From positions 1 through 55,411 of IMG/VR virus record IMGVR_UViG_3300021197_001537: a stretch of DNA of 55,411 nt. The stretch is one strand, 5' to 3'. The DNA comes from a virus. Position numbers and translations under genes: made by a program. Numbering within the stretch: position 1 is the first letter of the stretch; the number at the start of each line of letters is the position of its first letter. Shown here one piece after another: positions 9,501 through 18,800 of this stretch. The notes beneath the pieces were generated by a model. That model ran no database searches. It was not told the origin of the DNA and was given only the letters and a program-made list of their open reading frames with translations.

Positions 9501-12120
9501 GGCTGAAGCCTATACTGTTGAGCAGTTTAAAGATACTGCACAGGACATAATCAGAAACGGGACCATCTTGCGCCGCACCATCAGCGAAGCCGAGGCTTCT
9601 TTTATTCAGTTGGCGTCCGATAATTTCGAAAAGAGAGGAGAATTAGAAGCAGAGAGTCTTCAGTTACAGGAGTTTTTAGAAATCGGAGCAGCACCTGGAC
9701 TACCTACTCAAATAGTTTATGAAACCGTAGGAGATGAACTAACTCGAATAGTCGTAGAAAGGGATGAGGGTTCAAACGATGTAATCATCGTGGAACAGGG
9801 CACTCCAAGTTCTTACTCGCAATATTTTAGAGCAAATGGTTTGGAAGGCGATTCACCAAACGACATTTTCGCATCTCTTATTGGAAGCCGATTCACCGAG
9901 TTCGTAGATTCAAACTCCTTGGAGGCTATAAGAGAAAATGCGAGAACGACCCTTTATAGTGTTGTTAAAAATAAATTCTTAAAAGACATTTCTGATAGAA
10001 TTATCAGCAGCCCTTATTTTAAGAAATTAGACAACGCTGCCCACGGCATTGAATTAATTGATTTATCACCACAGACGGATAATCCAGAATGCGATGTTCA
10101 TTTGCTAAAGGTCAAGACCCTTATAAAAGACATTGAGGGGGAGTTCGACCAAGACTTTTGTTTAGATTACGATTCCTTGAATGATACCACTGGTGACCAA
10201 AAAAATCCAATGGAAGCAGCTATTATGGAAGGCTGTGTCAGATTAACTTCAAGACATTATCTTGTCGAGATGCTTTTAAAGAGTGTTTTCACAATGTCTG
10301 TTTTCGATTCCACGAGAGACTTTGATAAGATAAAGTTTTCTTTCATAAAAGACATGGTAAAGCTTGCGATGCTTGAATACAGTGCTCAATATTATGATGA
10401 CTTCTTAATTGAGGTACACGAGATTGTAGGTGCTGAGACAAAAGAAGAGTCATTTATAGAGATTTTAAAGCAGGAATATGAAGTGATTATAGAGCCTCTT
10501 CAAATAGCATTGTTATTACCAAAAACCAGACCTTCAATTGTGAGGGAAATGTTACAAGAGATAATTGATAACACAAATGATAACCTTGCTGGCTCAAACA
10601 ATACAAGAGAAGTAGGTTCTTCAAGAGAACTGATAAAAGAGAGAATAATAAAGATTCAGTTTGAAAAGGAATCGTTAAAAGAAAATGATAGATTCTTCTA
10701 TGATAGACACAGGTCTCCCGATTCAAACATTATTCCTCAATCACCGCTGAGACAGTTTCAACTTTATGCAAACAGTTTGATAAGCAGAGGAATTGCTACA
10801 AAAGAAGAAGTAGAAAAAGCTACAATGATAATAGACTCTATTTCTCTGATAGAAGAAGCATTTGCAGAAGTTGATTATTCAAGAATGGATAACTATAGCA
10901 AAGAAAGGGGTTTCTTTCTCGGACTAAACAAAGAACAACTTACTGGAATTAACTCTGAATCAAATAATCCTCGGTTTATAATTCCAATATCAGAGGTTGA
11001 GAACCGATATGAAAAATTAGTAAAGAATAAATCAGAGGAGTCAACATTCCAGGGTCAAGAACAATTTGCAGAACTTACGTTCGATGAGTTTTTCGATGCT
11101 ACTGAAGTAAGAGTCTTGTTTGATTTCTTCTTTCCTATTGAGAACTACAAGGCTACATTCACTATTCACGAGATTGTTTCTTTATCCACCAACGCTGACA
11201 TAAGAAATTCTTTCACAATAACAAGAGACCAGTTGAATTCTCTATTTTACACCATTACACCAGAACAAGATGACTGGAAAAAGCAGAATCCAAACTTGAA
11301 AGAAACAAGTGCAGAAGACTTAACTTCAATTGTTGACCTTGAGTTCGGTGTCAAAGACACCCCTTGTGGGGAGCTATCTTGGAATCTAGGTCTCGGCGTT
11401 AATTGGGGTAAAGCCTATAAGGGTTTCAATTTCAACTTTGCAGCAAAAGCCGCAAAAGATGCAGCACTTCAAGCATTTAAGGACTATGTTGAGCAAAACG
11501 ACCCCAACATTAAACTTGCAAGACAGCTTGCGTTCTTGTCGAAACTTGCTTGTGTTAACGTTCCAACAACAGTTTACTCTGCACCACTATCCTTTGTTCC
11601 TGGCTTCATTCCAACCCCTTTAACGAATCTTTATAATGCGTTAGGTCTTGGCTTTTACGATAAGAATAGAACAAAAACAGATGAAGAACTTGAAGACTTG
11701 GGGCTCGAACAAAGAGACCCTTGCACTGGCGAACTTATCGAACCACTGGAAAGAAGACAGAGGACTGGACTTCGTGACTTTCTAACAACCGAAGCTCAAG
11801 CAACAGAGGTGAGAAACATTCAGTCTGAGAGAGAAGATGCAATTGTTTCAGAATTAAGAGAAAAGATTGAACTTGAAAATCAGAGGCTGGAGAGTGCAAA
11901 GAGTCAGCGATTTGCACTTCAAGAAGATATAAATAACTACACAAGTTATGGTAGAAGAAACTTTGATGCGAGACCTTATCCTCAAGAACTTTTAACGGAA
12001 AATCGACCTGGAGAATTCCTAAGCCCCTTTGCCCGATGGACAAGACTAAACGAGGATGAAAGAAAGGCAAGAATAGAAATAAACAGGCTTGAAGCTGAAC
12101 TGATGCAACTTACAAGATAA
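6592..12120 (+). CDS. Very large (1842 aa) putative baseplate/virion protein of unknown family
   Basis: A single uninterrupted frame of 1842 residues begins one base after the spike gene and ends 39 bases before gp25. Residues 1-180 are proline-rich and extended. The middle alternates hydrophobic helices (about 590-680, with MISAVLVSLVKGVLASLGAAC) and acidic stretches (DDEPAGESPSLEDLLNAMEKVEGD). The C-terminal 110 residues form a long charged coiled coil (REKIELENQRLESAKSQRF...). No peptidase, lysozyme or carbohydrate-binding motif is recognisable. Its place between the spike and gp25 argues for a hub or wedge component. A tape-measure role is possible on size, but the composition (many prolines and extended acidic linkers, few long helices) does not fit well. 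I do not recognise the family. Confidence 0.7.
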   Translation: MALTPSQSRLEDLRAKEKFAIENGYDYSNPAQGKIQSWVEVELDFTPEEDKLVPPAGRLILNNVDAGRILQKDINAYCAAHPQVCASASRRDEIYKRMVEEGTTPEPKPAEPVSQDFIPTPMVPPLPTSATHRVIINESNIETVLRSLPDPNAEVVMPLEPEQQFIVIDEAVGPNGTFTEVKTIGTTPQSARLYVLKNFISPLPQTPKSAKMDLGQQKSLPMPSAISPRWTDKNVNVSYFDVSDAKVKVSVETNYDSTGGEKLTERMREALATGLKIILKDNGKKSDEETVNRLLLENYFIFARAEDYYVDSRAKIPMRVLVTLPYKYIEPLEDKEEEPEFDFSIQIPVAKFLDIFSTASNKIKTLGKGMKEFDGEIQTFDPDRESDNLTSYVDEIEKLLTENGLKGPTSSPSAPPTDFIIIGWKEGYEPTYVAYLNQKNNDKTVMSKSMTVFQKTEPVESKRTQELVHRVREIGSFAGSWTEFLGIFSKEEPVSIIHNNQNLDKQPKSEIGPSVKSVEQMRREDNYLIDDNRKTEIYEERKNKSTVVALAGRAAEDFPKTANQVTSLESSYERVLNNVNLPFLISEAIACLGDIRGLKSEVSGALGFLSQIHKIPSAIFPDDLPTDDISAAFVSTLKNTLESMISAVLVSLVKGVLASLGAACADDEPAGESPSLEDLLNAMEKVEGDFDKEKAASFIDDLFNVLTPVEICELLEGNPSEKTLEIAQSLLRRLYPELGLETKTQIINFFQTLGNFINFQLCRDILDEQIPDTDLKVEDFLCEDESDSLREELLRQKGEMTEDQIKEQLAKDKERKEQLADQLLAALENGPLADNFKAPDLFCAKDSNKPGAASFVDESFSLMLRETLEGLFGAVSTSFNKEGNEFASTTLEQVQYENEEGQQLFRFEPVPQFKNIIKTSIPEQAPDNPASFILPVSSTPVSNSIADNIRRRIDDISNIFIGIELVAGSEAEAYTVEQFKDTAQDIIRNGTILRRTISEAEASFIQLASDNFEKRGELEAESLQLQEFLEIGAAPGLPTQIVYETVGDELTRIVVERDEGSNDVIIVEQGTPSSYSQYFRANGLEGDSPNDIFASLIGSRFTEFVDSNSLEAIRENARTTLYSVVKNKFLKDISDRIISSPYFKKLDNAAHGIELIDLSPQTDNPECDVHLLKVKTLIKDIEGEFDQDFCLDYDSLNDTTGDQKNPMEAAIMEGCVRLTSRHYLVEMLLKSVFTMSVFDSTRDFDKIKFSFIKDMVKLAMLEYSAQYYDDFLIEVHEIVGAETKEESFIEILKQEYEVIIEPLQIALLLPKTRPSIVREMLQEIIDNTNDNLAGSNNTREVGSSRELIKERIIKIQFEKESLKENDRFFYDRHRSPDSNIIPQSPLRQFQLYANSLISRGIATKEEVEKATMIIDSISLIEEAFAEVDYSRMDNYSKERGFFLGLNKEQLTGINSESNNPRFIIPISEVENRYEKLVKNKSEESTFQGQEQFAELTFDEFFDATEVRVLFDFFFPIENYKATFTIHEIVSLSTNADIRNSFTITRDQLNSLFYTITPEQDDWKKQNPNLKETSAEDLTSIVDLEFGVKDTPCGELSWNLGLGVNWGKAYKGFNFNFAAKAAKDAALQAFKDYVEQNDPNIKLARQLAFLSKLACVNVPTTVYSAPLSFVPGFIPTPLTNLYNALGLGFYDKNRTKTDEELEDLGLEQRDPCTGELIEPLERRQRTGLRDFLTTEAQATEVRNIQSEREDAIVSELREKIELENQRLESAKSQRFALQEDINNYTSYGRRNFDARPYPQELLTENRPGEFLSPFARWTRLNEDERKARIEINRLEAELMQLTR

Positions 12121-12131
12121 AAATGTTTAGA

Positions 12132-12152
12132 ATCTCTACTTAGAGATAGGAG
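12132..12152 (+). promoter_or_regulatory. Stem-loop immediately upstream of the gp25 Shine-Dalgarno site
   Basis: ATCTCT (12132-12137) pairs perfectly with AGAGAT (12142-12147) across a four-base loop ACTT, and AGGAG (12148-12152) follows at once. The 39-base gap is one of few in this region. The hairpin could mark an RNA processing site, stabilise the 5' end of a processed mRNA or tune ribosome access. It lacks a T-tract, so it is not an intrinsic terminator. Confidence 0.4.
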
Positions 12153-12159
12153 AAATAAC

Positions 12160-12552
12160 GTGGCTTACGGCTTATCACCAAAATTACCATTATTAAAAGA
12201 CCCAGCAGATGGCTATGCTCTTAATAAGACATATAGAGAAATGGTGGCACAGAACCTCAAAATGGTTGTTCTCACTGCACCAGGTGAGAGAATAATGGAG
12301 CCCAACTTCGGCGTCGGATTACGAAATTACTTATTTAAAAACAACACAAAGCAGACCTATCACGAAATTGAATCAAAGATTCGAGAACAGGTTTCTTTCT
12401 ATCTACCATTTGTAACGATAATAGAGGTTAAGATAGAGGACTACCTGAAAGAAATAGGAATAACCAGCAACGGTGTTAAGATAAGTCTTCAATACAACAT
12501 CGACCCGATTAGCGTTATAGACTCTTTAGAAATAAAAGCCTCGGCAAACTAA
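12160..12552 (+). CDS. 25: Baseplate wedge subunit, T4 gp25-like
   Basis: The start is GTG 12160, preceded by AGGAG at 12148-12152. The 130-residue product is the usual size for gp25 (132 in T4). It shows the gp25/IraD-like fold markers: the segment VLTAPGERIMEPNFGVGLRNYLF (about residues 43-66), with the conserved G-E-R..P-x-F-G-x-G-L-R core, then an amphipathic helix (YHEIESKIREQV) and beta strands. In contractile tails gp25 sits at the wedge core next to gp6 and primes sheath assembly. The gp6 gene follows 25 bases downstream, the order expected of a T4-like baseplate module. Confidence 0.92.
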   Translation: MAYGLSPKLPLLKDPADGYALNKTYREMVAQNLKMVVLTAPGERIMEPNFGVGLRNYLFKNNTKQTYHEIESKIREQVSFYLPFVTIIEVKIEDYLKEIGITSNGVKISLQYNIDPISVIDSLEIKASAN

Positions 12553-12577
12553 TTATTTTACCGAAGAGGAATTACAG

Positions 12578-14419
12578 ATGAGCAAGACCAGAACAGTTTC
12601 GATAAAATACACAAGTCGTGAATTTGATTCAATTAAACAAGACCTTGTAGACTACACAAAAAGATACTACCCTGATTCGTTTAGGGACTTTAACGAGGCA
12701 AGTTTCGGTGCTCTTATGATAGACACTGTTGCCTACATTGGCGACATTTTATCTTTCTACATTGACTATCAAGCAAATGAGACGTTTCTAGAGACAGCAG
12801 CGGAATACGAAAACATCTTAAAGCTCGGAAAGCAGCTTGGATTTAAATTTAGAGGTGCAGCGTCATCTGTTGGCAATGCAACTTTTTATGCTTTGATTCC
12901 TGCTACGACAACAGGAGTTGGTCCAGACCAAGCCTACATGCCAGTCCTTAAAAAAGGTTCTACATTTCGAGCAACAACAGGAGCTTCATTCCTTTTAAAT
13001 CAAGACGTCTTCTTTGGAAATCCAAGAAATGAGACTCGTGTTGCAAGAGTAGATGAAACAACAGGCACACCAACCTTTTACGCAATCAAGGCTTATGGAG
13101 AGGTGGTCTCTGGTTCATTAAGTCAAGAGTTTGTCTCTGTTGGAGCTTTTAAGAAGTTCAACAAGGTAGAACTACAATCACTTGATATTTCAGAGATTAT
13201 TTCAGTTATAGACTCTGAAGGTAATGAGTTCTTCGAGGTTGATAATTTATCACAAAACGTAATTTATAAATCTGTGACAAACAGAACCAAGACGGTAGGA
13301 ACTGAATCTTACGATGCTAACACAGGCGACCAAGCAGCGGAGATTTTAAAACCAGTAGTGGTTCCAAGAAGATTTATCGTTGACCGAGCGGCTAGAAAGA
13401 CTACATTATCATTTGGCTCAAGTTCAGATGCCATTCTTCCTGATGATATGATTTCAGAACCAAACACTGTTATTATGGAGACTCATGGAAAGAATTTTAT
13501 TCAAGACAAATCATTTGACCCCACCCGCCTTATTGCTAGTGATAAATTTGGCGTTGCACCTTCGAACACAACACTAACTGTAGAGTTCAGAAGCAATACC
13601 ATAACAAACGTTAATTGTAGAGTGGGTCAGTTAAATAAATCAGTTGATTATAACGTAGAGTTCGAAGACCTTCCGTCACTAAACGCAGCAACAGCAAATG
13701 ATGTTGCAAACTCTATTGAAGTTGATAATGAAGAGCCTATTGTAGGAGATGTTTCACTTCCAAACTCAGATGAACTTAAGGTAAGAATAAGAGACACCTT
13801 CGCAACTCAAAACAGGGCAGTCACCCAACAGGACTATGAGTCATTTGTCTATCAGATGCCACCAAAGTTTGGCTCTGTTAAGCGATGCAGGATTTTAAGA
13901 GATAATGATTCTTTAAGGAGAAACTTAAACCTTTACTTGATTTCCGAGAATAGAGATGGTACACTAACAGAGTCTAATTCTATCCTCAAAAAGAATGTTA
14001 AGACGTGGCTACAAAAGAATAAGATGATTAGCGATACTATTGACATCCTTGACGCAAAGGTAGTTAATTTTTCAATTGAGTTTGTAGCAGTTGGTCGAAT
14101 GGATAAATCAAAGTTTGATGTTCTTGAATCAGCAAAACGTAAGCTACAACAGCGATTCTCAAGACTTCCAGACATCGGCGAACCTTTCTTCATAACTGAC
14201 GTTTATAGTGAGCTTCGAAAAGTAGAAGGAATTCTTGATGTGACAGACGTGAAAATTGTTCAAAAGATTGGAACTACAAATCCGAACCGAGGTTATTCCA
14301 ACATCCGATTTGACTTGGATAGAGCGACCTCTGCTGACGGACGCTACATCGAGATGCCAAAGAACGTTCTTTATGAAATTAAATTCCCAGCGTTCGACAT
14401 TACAGGAGCAATTGTCTAA
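12578..14419 (+). CDS. 6: Baseplate wedge subunit, T4 gp6-like (J-like)
   Basis: The 613-residue protein (T4 gp6 is 660) opens with the gp6 family core FNEASFGALMIDTVAYIGDILSFYIDYQANE (about residues 38-70, broken here only for reading as one helix-rich block) and the FLETAAEYENILKLGKQLGF region. The C-terminal half has the J-like fold strands and helix (AVTQQDYESFVYQMP, about residues 410-425). Gp6 dimers form the ring of the baseplate inner wedge together with gp25 and gp53. GAAGAGGA at about 12563-12570 is the ribosome site. The stop overlaps the next start (TAATG). No defect is visible. Confidence 0.93.
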   Translation: MSKTRTVSIKYTSREFDSIKQDLVDYTKRYYPDSFRDFNEASFGALMIDTVAYIGDILSFYIDYQANETFLETAAEYENILKLGKQLGFKFRGAASSVGNATFYALIPATTTGVGPDQAYMPVLKKGSTFRATTGASFLLNQDVFFGNPRNETRVARVDETTGTPTFYAIKAYGEVVSGSLSQEFVSVGAFKKFNKVELQSLDISEIISVIDSEGNEFFEVDNLSQNVIYKSVTNRTKTVGTESYDANTGDQAAEILKPVVVPRRFIVDRAARKTTLSFGSSSDAILPDDMISEPNTVIMETHGKNFIQDKSFDPTRLIASDKFGVAPSNTTLTVEFRSNTITNVNCRVGQLNKSVDYNVEFEDLPSLNAATANDVANSIEVDNEEPIVGDVSLPNSDELKVRIRDTFATQNRAVTQQDYESFVYQMPPKFGSVKRCRILRDNDSLRRNLNLYLISENRDGTLTESNSILKKNVKTWLQKNKMISDTIDILDAKVVNFSIEFVAVGRMDKSKFDVLESAKRKLQQRFSRLPDIGEPFFITDVYSELRKVEGILDVTDVKIVQKIGTTNPNRGYSNIRFDLDRATSADGRYIEMPKNVLYEIKFPAFDITGAIV

Positions 14420-15837
14420 TGTCTATTAAAAAGTTTTACGCAACAAAAGATACAACTATTACAAACGCCTATAAAGAAGACTTGAAAACACGAGCAACTG
14501 ATGCTAATATGGGCTTATCAGATTCTCTTGAAGTTTTCTTCATCTACGGGCAGAACCCTGACCCTGATGCAACAGACGCACAGAAAAGAGAAGAGTCAAG
14601 AATTCTTGTTTATCCGAATCTAGATGATATATGGACCTATTATGGCGTGTCTGCACCTTCCGATACAAAATTTGTCTTAAGACTTTTTAATGCAAAGCAC
14701 CCATTTACATTGCCAAAAAACTTTACACTCAATCTTTATCACTTCGAGGAAGCATGGCTAGAGGGTCACGGTCTGGACATGGAGTCTTATAAGGACATCG
14801 GTGCTCCAAATTGGGCTGAAAGGCAGACAGGAGCTAATTGGACCAGCGAAGGAGTGATAGACACTTCTACTCCTCCTGCTGGTTCTTTCATCAGCAGCAA
14901 GAATTTCGACACAGGCGATGAAGATTTGGAAATAGACATTACGTCTTTTATTGTAGATAATTGGAACACCATAGATGTAGACACCGCCTTTTTGATAACC
15001 TTCACTTCAACAGAGTCAGCAGGCGTAATCAACTTCTACACAAAGAAGTTCTTTTCTCGCTCATCAGAGTTCTTTTTCAAGCGACCAATTATCGAAGCAA
15101 GGTCTGCTAATGCCATCGGCGATGATAGAGGAAAATTCTATAAAGCTTCGCCATTGGCTACCAGCGATGTCCAAAGTTTATATCTATACAACACTGTCTC
15201 AGGAGTAAGGGAAAATATAACAGGTGTAGTAACCTTAGAATTGTTCTCAGGCTCTACACTAACACCAGAGACTCTCATCGGCACAGCAGCAGTCACAAAC
15301 CCAGAGACGGGAGTCTATAAGGGGACTATTACGATTAGCAGCGACGTTACTGTTGCGACCATATACGAAAAATGGGTAGTAGCAGGCACAACGACAATAA
15401 AAACTGGTTCAATAAAGCTTCTAACAAGAGAGCCAGAGACTAATGCAGGCGAGATTGACTACGTTGTAGACATTACAAATATGAAATCATCCTATTCAAG
15501 AGAGGAAACGGCAAAGTTCCGAGTTTACACTAGAGTAAAAGATTGGAATCCAACTATTTATACGGTAGCAAGTAAAGAGTTAGAAAACAACATTGTAGAA
15601 AAGATTTATTACAAGATTGTTCGAATGGTTGATGACGAAACTGTTATTGATTATGGAATTGGAACAACGCTTTTAAATAATGACCACACATTAGCTTCTT
15701 ATGACGCTTTAGGCAGTTATTTTGATTTTGATATGTCACTCTTGGAGAGTGGCTACATGTATGGAATCAAATTAATGTTCTCTGTAAATGGCGAACTATT
15801 GGAACAACCAGAGACTTTCAAATTTAGGGTAGATTAA
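14419..15837 (+). CDS. Baseplate-associated beta-sandwich protein, DNRLRE/CBM96-like N-terminus
   Basis: The 472-residue protein overlaps the gp6 stop by one base. Residues about 8-215 resemble a DNRLRE-type beta sandwich: a D-x-x-I-x-N-A start (KDTTITNAYKED), N-x-G-x-S-x-x-L-x-V (NMGLSDSLEVF), then R-x-L-V and a closing E-x-W ... W pattern (FEEAWLEGH, ANWTSEG). Residues about 230-330 look like a further Ig-like beta domain and the C-terminal 130 residues are also beta-rich. DNRLRE domains occur in secreted adhesins and glycan-associated proteins. Next to gp6 this is probably a structural wedge or fibre-attachment protein. The domain call is by motif only. Confidence 0.55.
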   Translation: MSIKKFYATKDTTITNAYKEDLKTRATDANMGLSDSLEVFFIYGQNPDPDATDAQKREESRILVYPNLDDIWTYYGVSAPSDTKFVLRLFNAKHPFTLPKNFTLNLYHFEEAWLEGHGLDMESYKDIGAPNWAERQTGANWTSEGVIDTSTPPAGSFISSKNFDTGDEDLEIDITSFIVDNWNTIDVDTAFLITFTSTESAGVINFYTKKFFSRSSEFFFKRPIIEARSANAIGDDRGKFYKASPLATSDVQSLYLYNTVSGVRENITGVVTLELFSGSTLTPETLIGTAAVTNPETGVYKGTITISSDVTVATIYEKWVVAGTTTIKTGSIKLLTREPETNAGEIDYVVDITNMKSSYSREETAKFRVYTRVKDWNPTIYTVASKELENNIVEKIYYKIVRMVDDETVIDYGIGTTLLNNDHTLASYDALGSYFDFDMSLLESGYMYGIKLMFSVNGELLEQPETFKFRVD

Positions 15838-18800
15838 TGAGCGTAAAAAATCTGTTTAACAAGCGATTAAACAATAAAGTCGTAACTAAAACACAAGCAG
15901 ATAACCTCACTAACGACATCGAGTCAGCAGAGTTGGTAAGTGATGTTGTAAAGTCAGAGAATACTCTTATCCCTCACGTTGACTTTTCAGACCCAAAGAA
16001 CTTTTCTCGTTATGGCTCTGCTGAAAAATACTATGAAGATTCATTCGCAAGAGTCTATAAGACCTTTCCTTATGATGGTTCGACATCCGAGATTCAAAAG
16101 TGGCAAAACGAATCCTCCTATCTAGACAGATGGATATTCGACAATGCCTATCCTAAGTCAACTGGTTATGTAAAATTAGGAACTAACCAGTCTGTAACGG
16201 CGAAAGGTGGTCCAAACAACCAACCAGGGGTTACAGAAGGCGAAGCAGAAGAGCTTTCTAAACAGTTCCCTGTTAAATCAGGTAATTCTAACATCTGGGA
16301 CACCTCAATTTATAGAAACTCTAATCTCTATATTGACGGGGCATTAGGAAACACTGTTGAATTTTGGGCTAAACTTGAGTCCACATTTTCTGGCTCATTC
16401 GTTACGTTCAACGTAGGAAATGAAGCACAGTCTATTATAATGTCCGTTCGCTTTCGAACAACCGATGGTCTCCTAACCCTCGTCTATAGAGACGACACTG
16501 CTTCTGGCTTATCGACAACTACAAACATCGTTGATTTAATTACCACGACTTGGAGCCACTTGGCATTCTCATTTGTCAATGAAGGCGGTCAAGTAAAGGT
16601 CGAGGTCTATAAGAACGGCACAAGAGTCCACACTCAGGCAACTGGAACAGCTATTGGTTCAGTTACCCAGGTTGATTCAAAGTTAAACATAAATGGCACA
16701 TCTACTGGAACTTTGTCTGCTGATGGCTTTTATGTTGACGAATTCCGCTTCTGGAAGCAGCGAAGAACAGAAGAACAGATAGGAAGACATTGGTTCACAC
16801 AAGTTACAGGTGGAACAAACACAGACAACAATAAATATAGCGAAGAGAGTAACATCGTAGACCTCGGAATTTATTACAAATTCAACGAAGGTATTACAAC
16901 AGACGATTCTATTGACGCTACTGTTCTCGATTATTCAGGAAGAATTTCAAACGGAACAATCGCAAACTACTCTTCAACAGTTAGAAACACAGGTTCAGCG
17001 ATTAACGAATCAGGTCTTGTCGATGCCGACGATTATGAATTGCCCGACCCAATTGTTTACTCAACTCATCCGAGCTACGTCTCGGCATTGGAAGAATATA
17101 AACTCTTAGGTCAGACTCACGACTACACAAATAATGCCTCTATCTATCACACGATGCCAGCTTGGATTCTTGAAGAAGATGACGTCAATGGACAGAACAT
17201 TAAAGAGTTAACACAAGTTATCAGTAGTCACTTCGATGACACTCATCTTCGGATAAGCGAATTAACTAATTTAAAAAACAACGAATACTATTCTTTAGAA
17301 GAAGAATCAGACAAGCCATTCTTTTTTGTTAACAGGGCTTTGGAGTCTACTGGTCTTATAGTTCCTGACTTGTTTGTAGAGGCTACGGCTTTTGAAGAGA
17401 TTCTCTCAAGAGGCGAGCAAGAGCTTTTCGACGAAAAGATTCAAGACATTAAGAATGTTATTTATCAAAACATTTACAACAATGTCTCTTATATCTACAA
17501 GTCAAAGGGTGCTGAAAAAGCGTTTAGAAATCTCATCCGCTGCTTTGGCGTTGATGATGAATTAATTAAGATTAATCTTTATTCTGATAACTCTGATTAC
17601 ACGCTTGAGGATACAAGAAGAACAACAGCCATTAAAAAGAATGTTGTAGATTTCAATGACCCAGATAGAAATGATGCACTTGTCTATTCAAACGAGGTAG
17701 CAGCACGAGCAGAGACATCATCCTTTATTCCAGGCGTTCCATCTGCAAAGAGCAACCTTATTTCTCTTACCTTCGAGGCAGAGGCTATTTTTCCAAAGAG
17801 ACTTTCAGTGGAGCACCCAAACTATGTTTCACCAACTGGTCTTGAGAAGCAGATTGCAATGCTTGGTGAGGCAGATTCATTGGCTTCAGGTGACGCTGTT
17901 TATCAGGCAAGCATAAACCCAATCTTCAGCATTTATGCAAAGAAGGACGATGCTACGTCTGAAAACATAAAGTTCGCTCTATCATCTACTCTTCTCGGTG
18001 CTGACATCGAGACGGACGCAACTTATAAAGAGACTTATGATAACTCAAAGTGGAACTTTGCAGTAAGGCTTTCACCAATAAAAGAAATTGGAGATACAGT
18101 TTTAGGTGGTGCAACTTCTGATTATAACCTTGAGTTCTACGGCGTTAAGATGCTTGCAGATGAAGTTGAAGAGGAGTTCACAAAAACTACCGTTATAACT
18201 TCTTCTAACGCTCGGGCAGCAATGGAGTTGGCAAAGTTTGTTTCAGTAGGTGCTTTAAAGACAGATGCAGACCCTACCAACGCTACAACAGTAAGAGACA
18301 CTGACATCAAGGTCTCTTCGGTTAGATTTTGGTATGATTATCTATCAGACGCAGAAATCAAGGGACACGCTTCAGATGCAAGCAACTTTGGTAGACTAAA
18401 CCCAAACGCTGATGCCTATGCTTTTGTAACAAGTTTGTCAAGTGGTCTCACAACAGACATCCGAGTTCCAAGAAAAGATACTCTTGCACTCTTTTGGGAT
18501 TTCTCAAACGTAACAGCAGCAGACAGTTCAGGCGAGTTCATTGTAGAAGACTTGTCGGACAGAATAACAGACGGTCGTTATGGCTGGTTTACTGACTTAT
18601 TAGATAAACAAATAACTGGTAGAGGCAGGAGATTCTTAGCAGACGATAAACAGGTCGTAAACAAAGAGTTCCTTTACTCTGCAAAACATAGAACACCAGA
18701 GGTCTTAAATTCAGAAGACCTTATTGAGATTAGAACTCAAGACGACGATAAATTCACAAGAGAGTCCAGACCAATCACTCACTTCTTTGCTGCTGAAAAG

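Noticed and set aside
6592-12120. Tape-measure protein assignment for the 1842-residue product
   Set aside because: The protein is rich in prolines and extended acidic linkers, with few long continuous helices; only the C-terminal 110 residues look coiled-coil.
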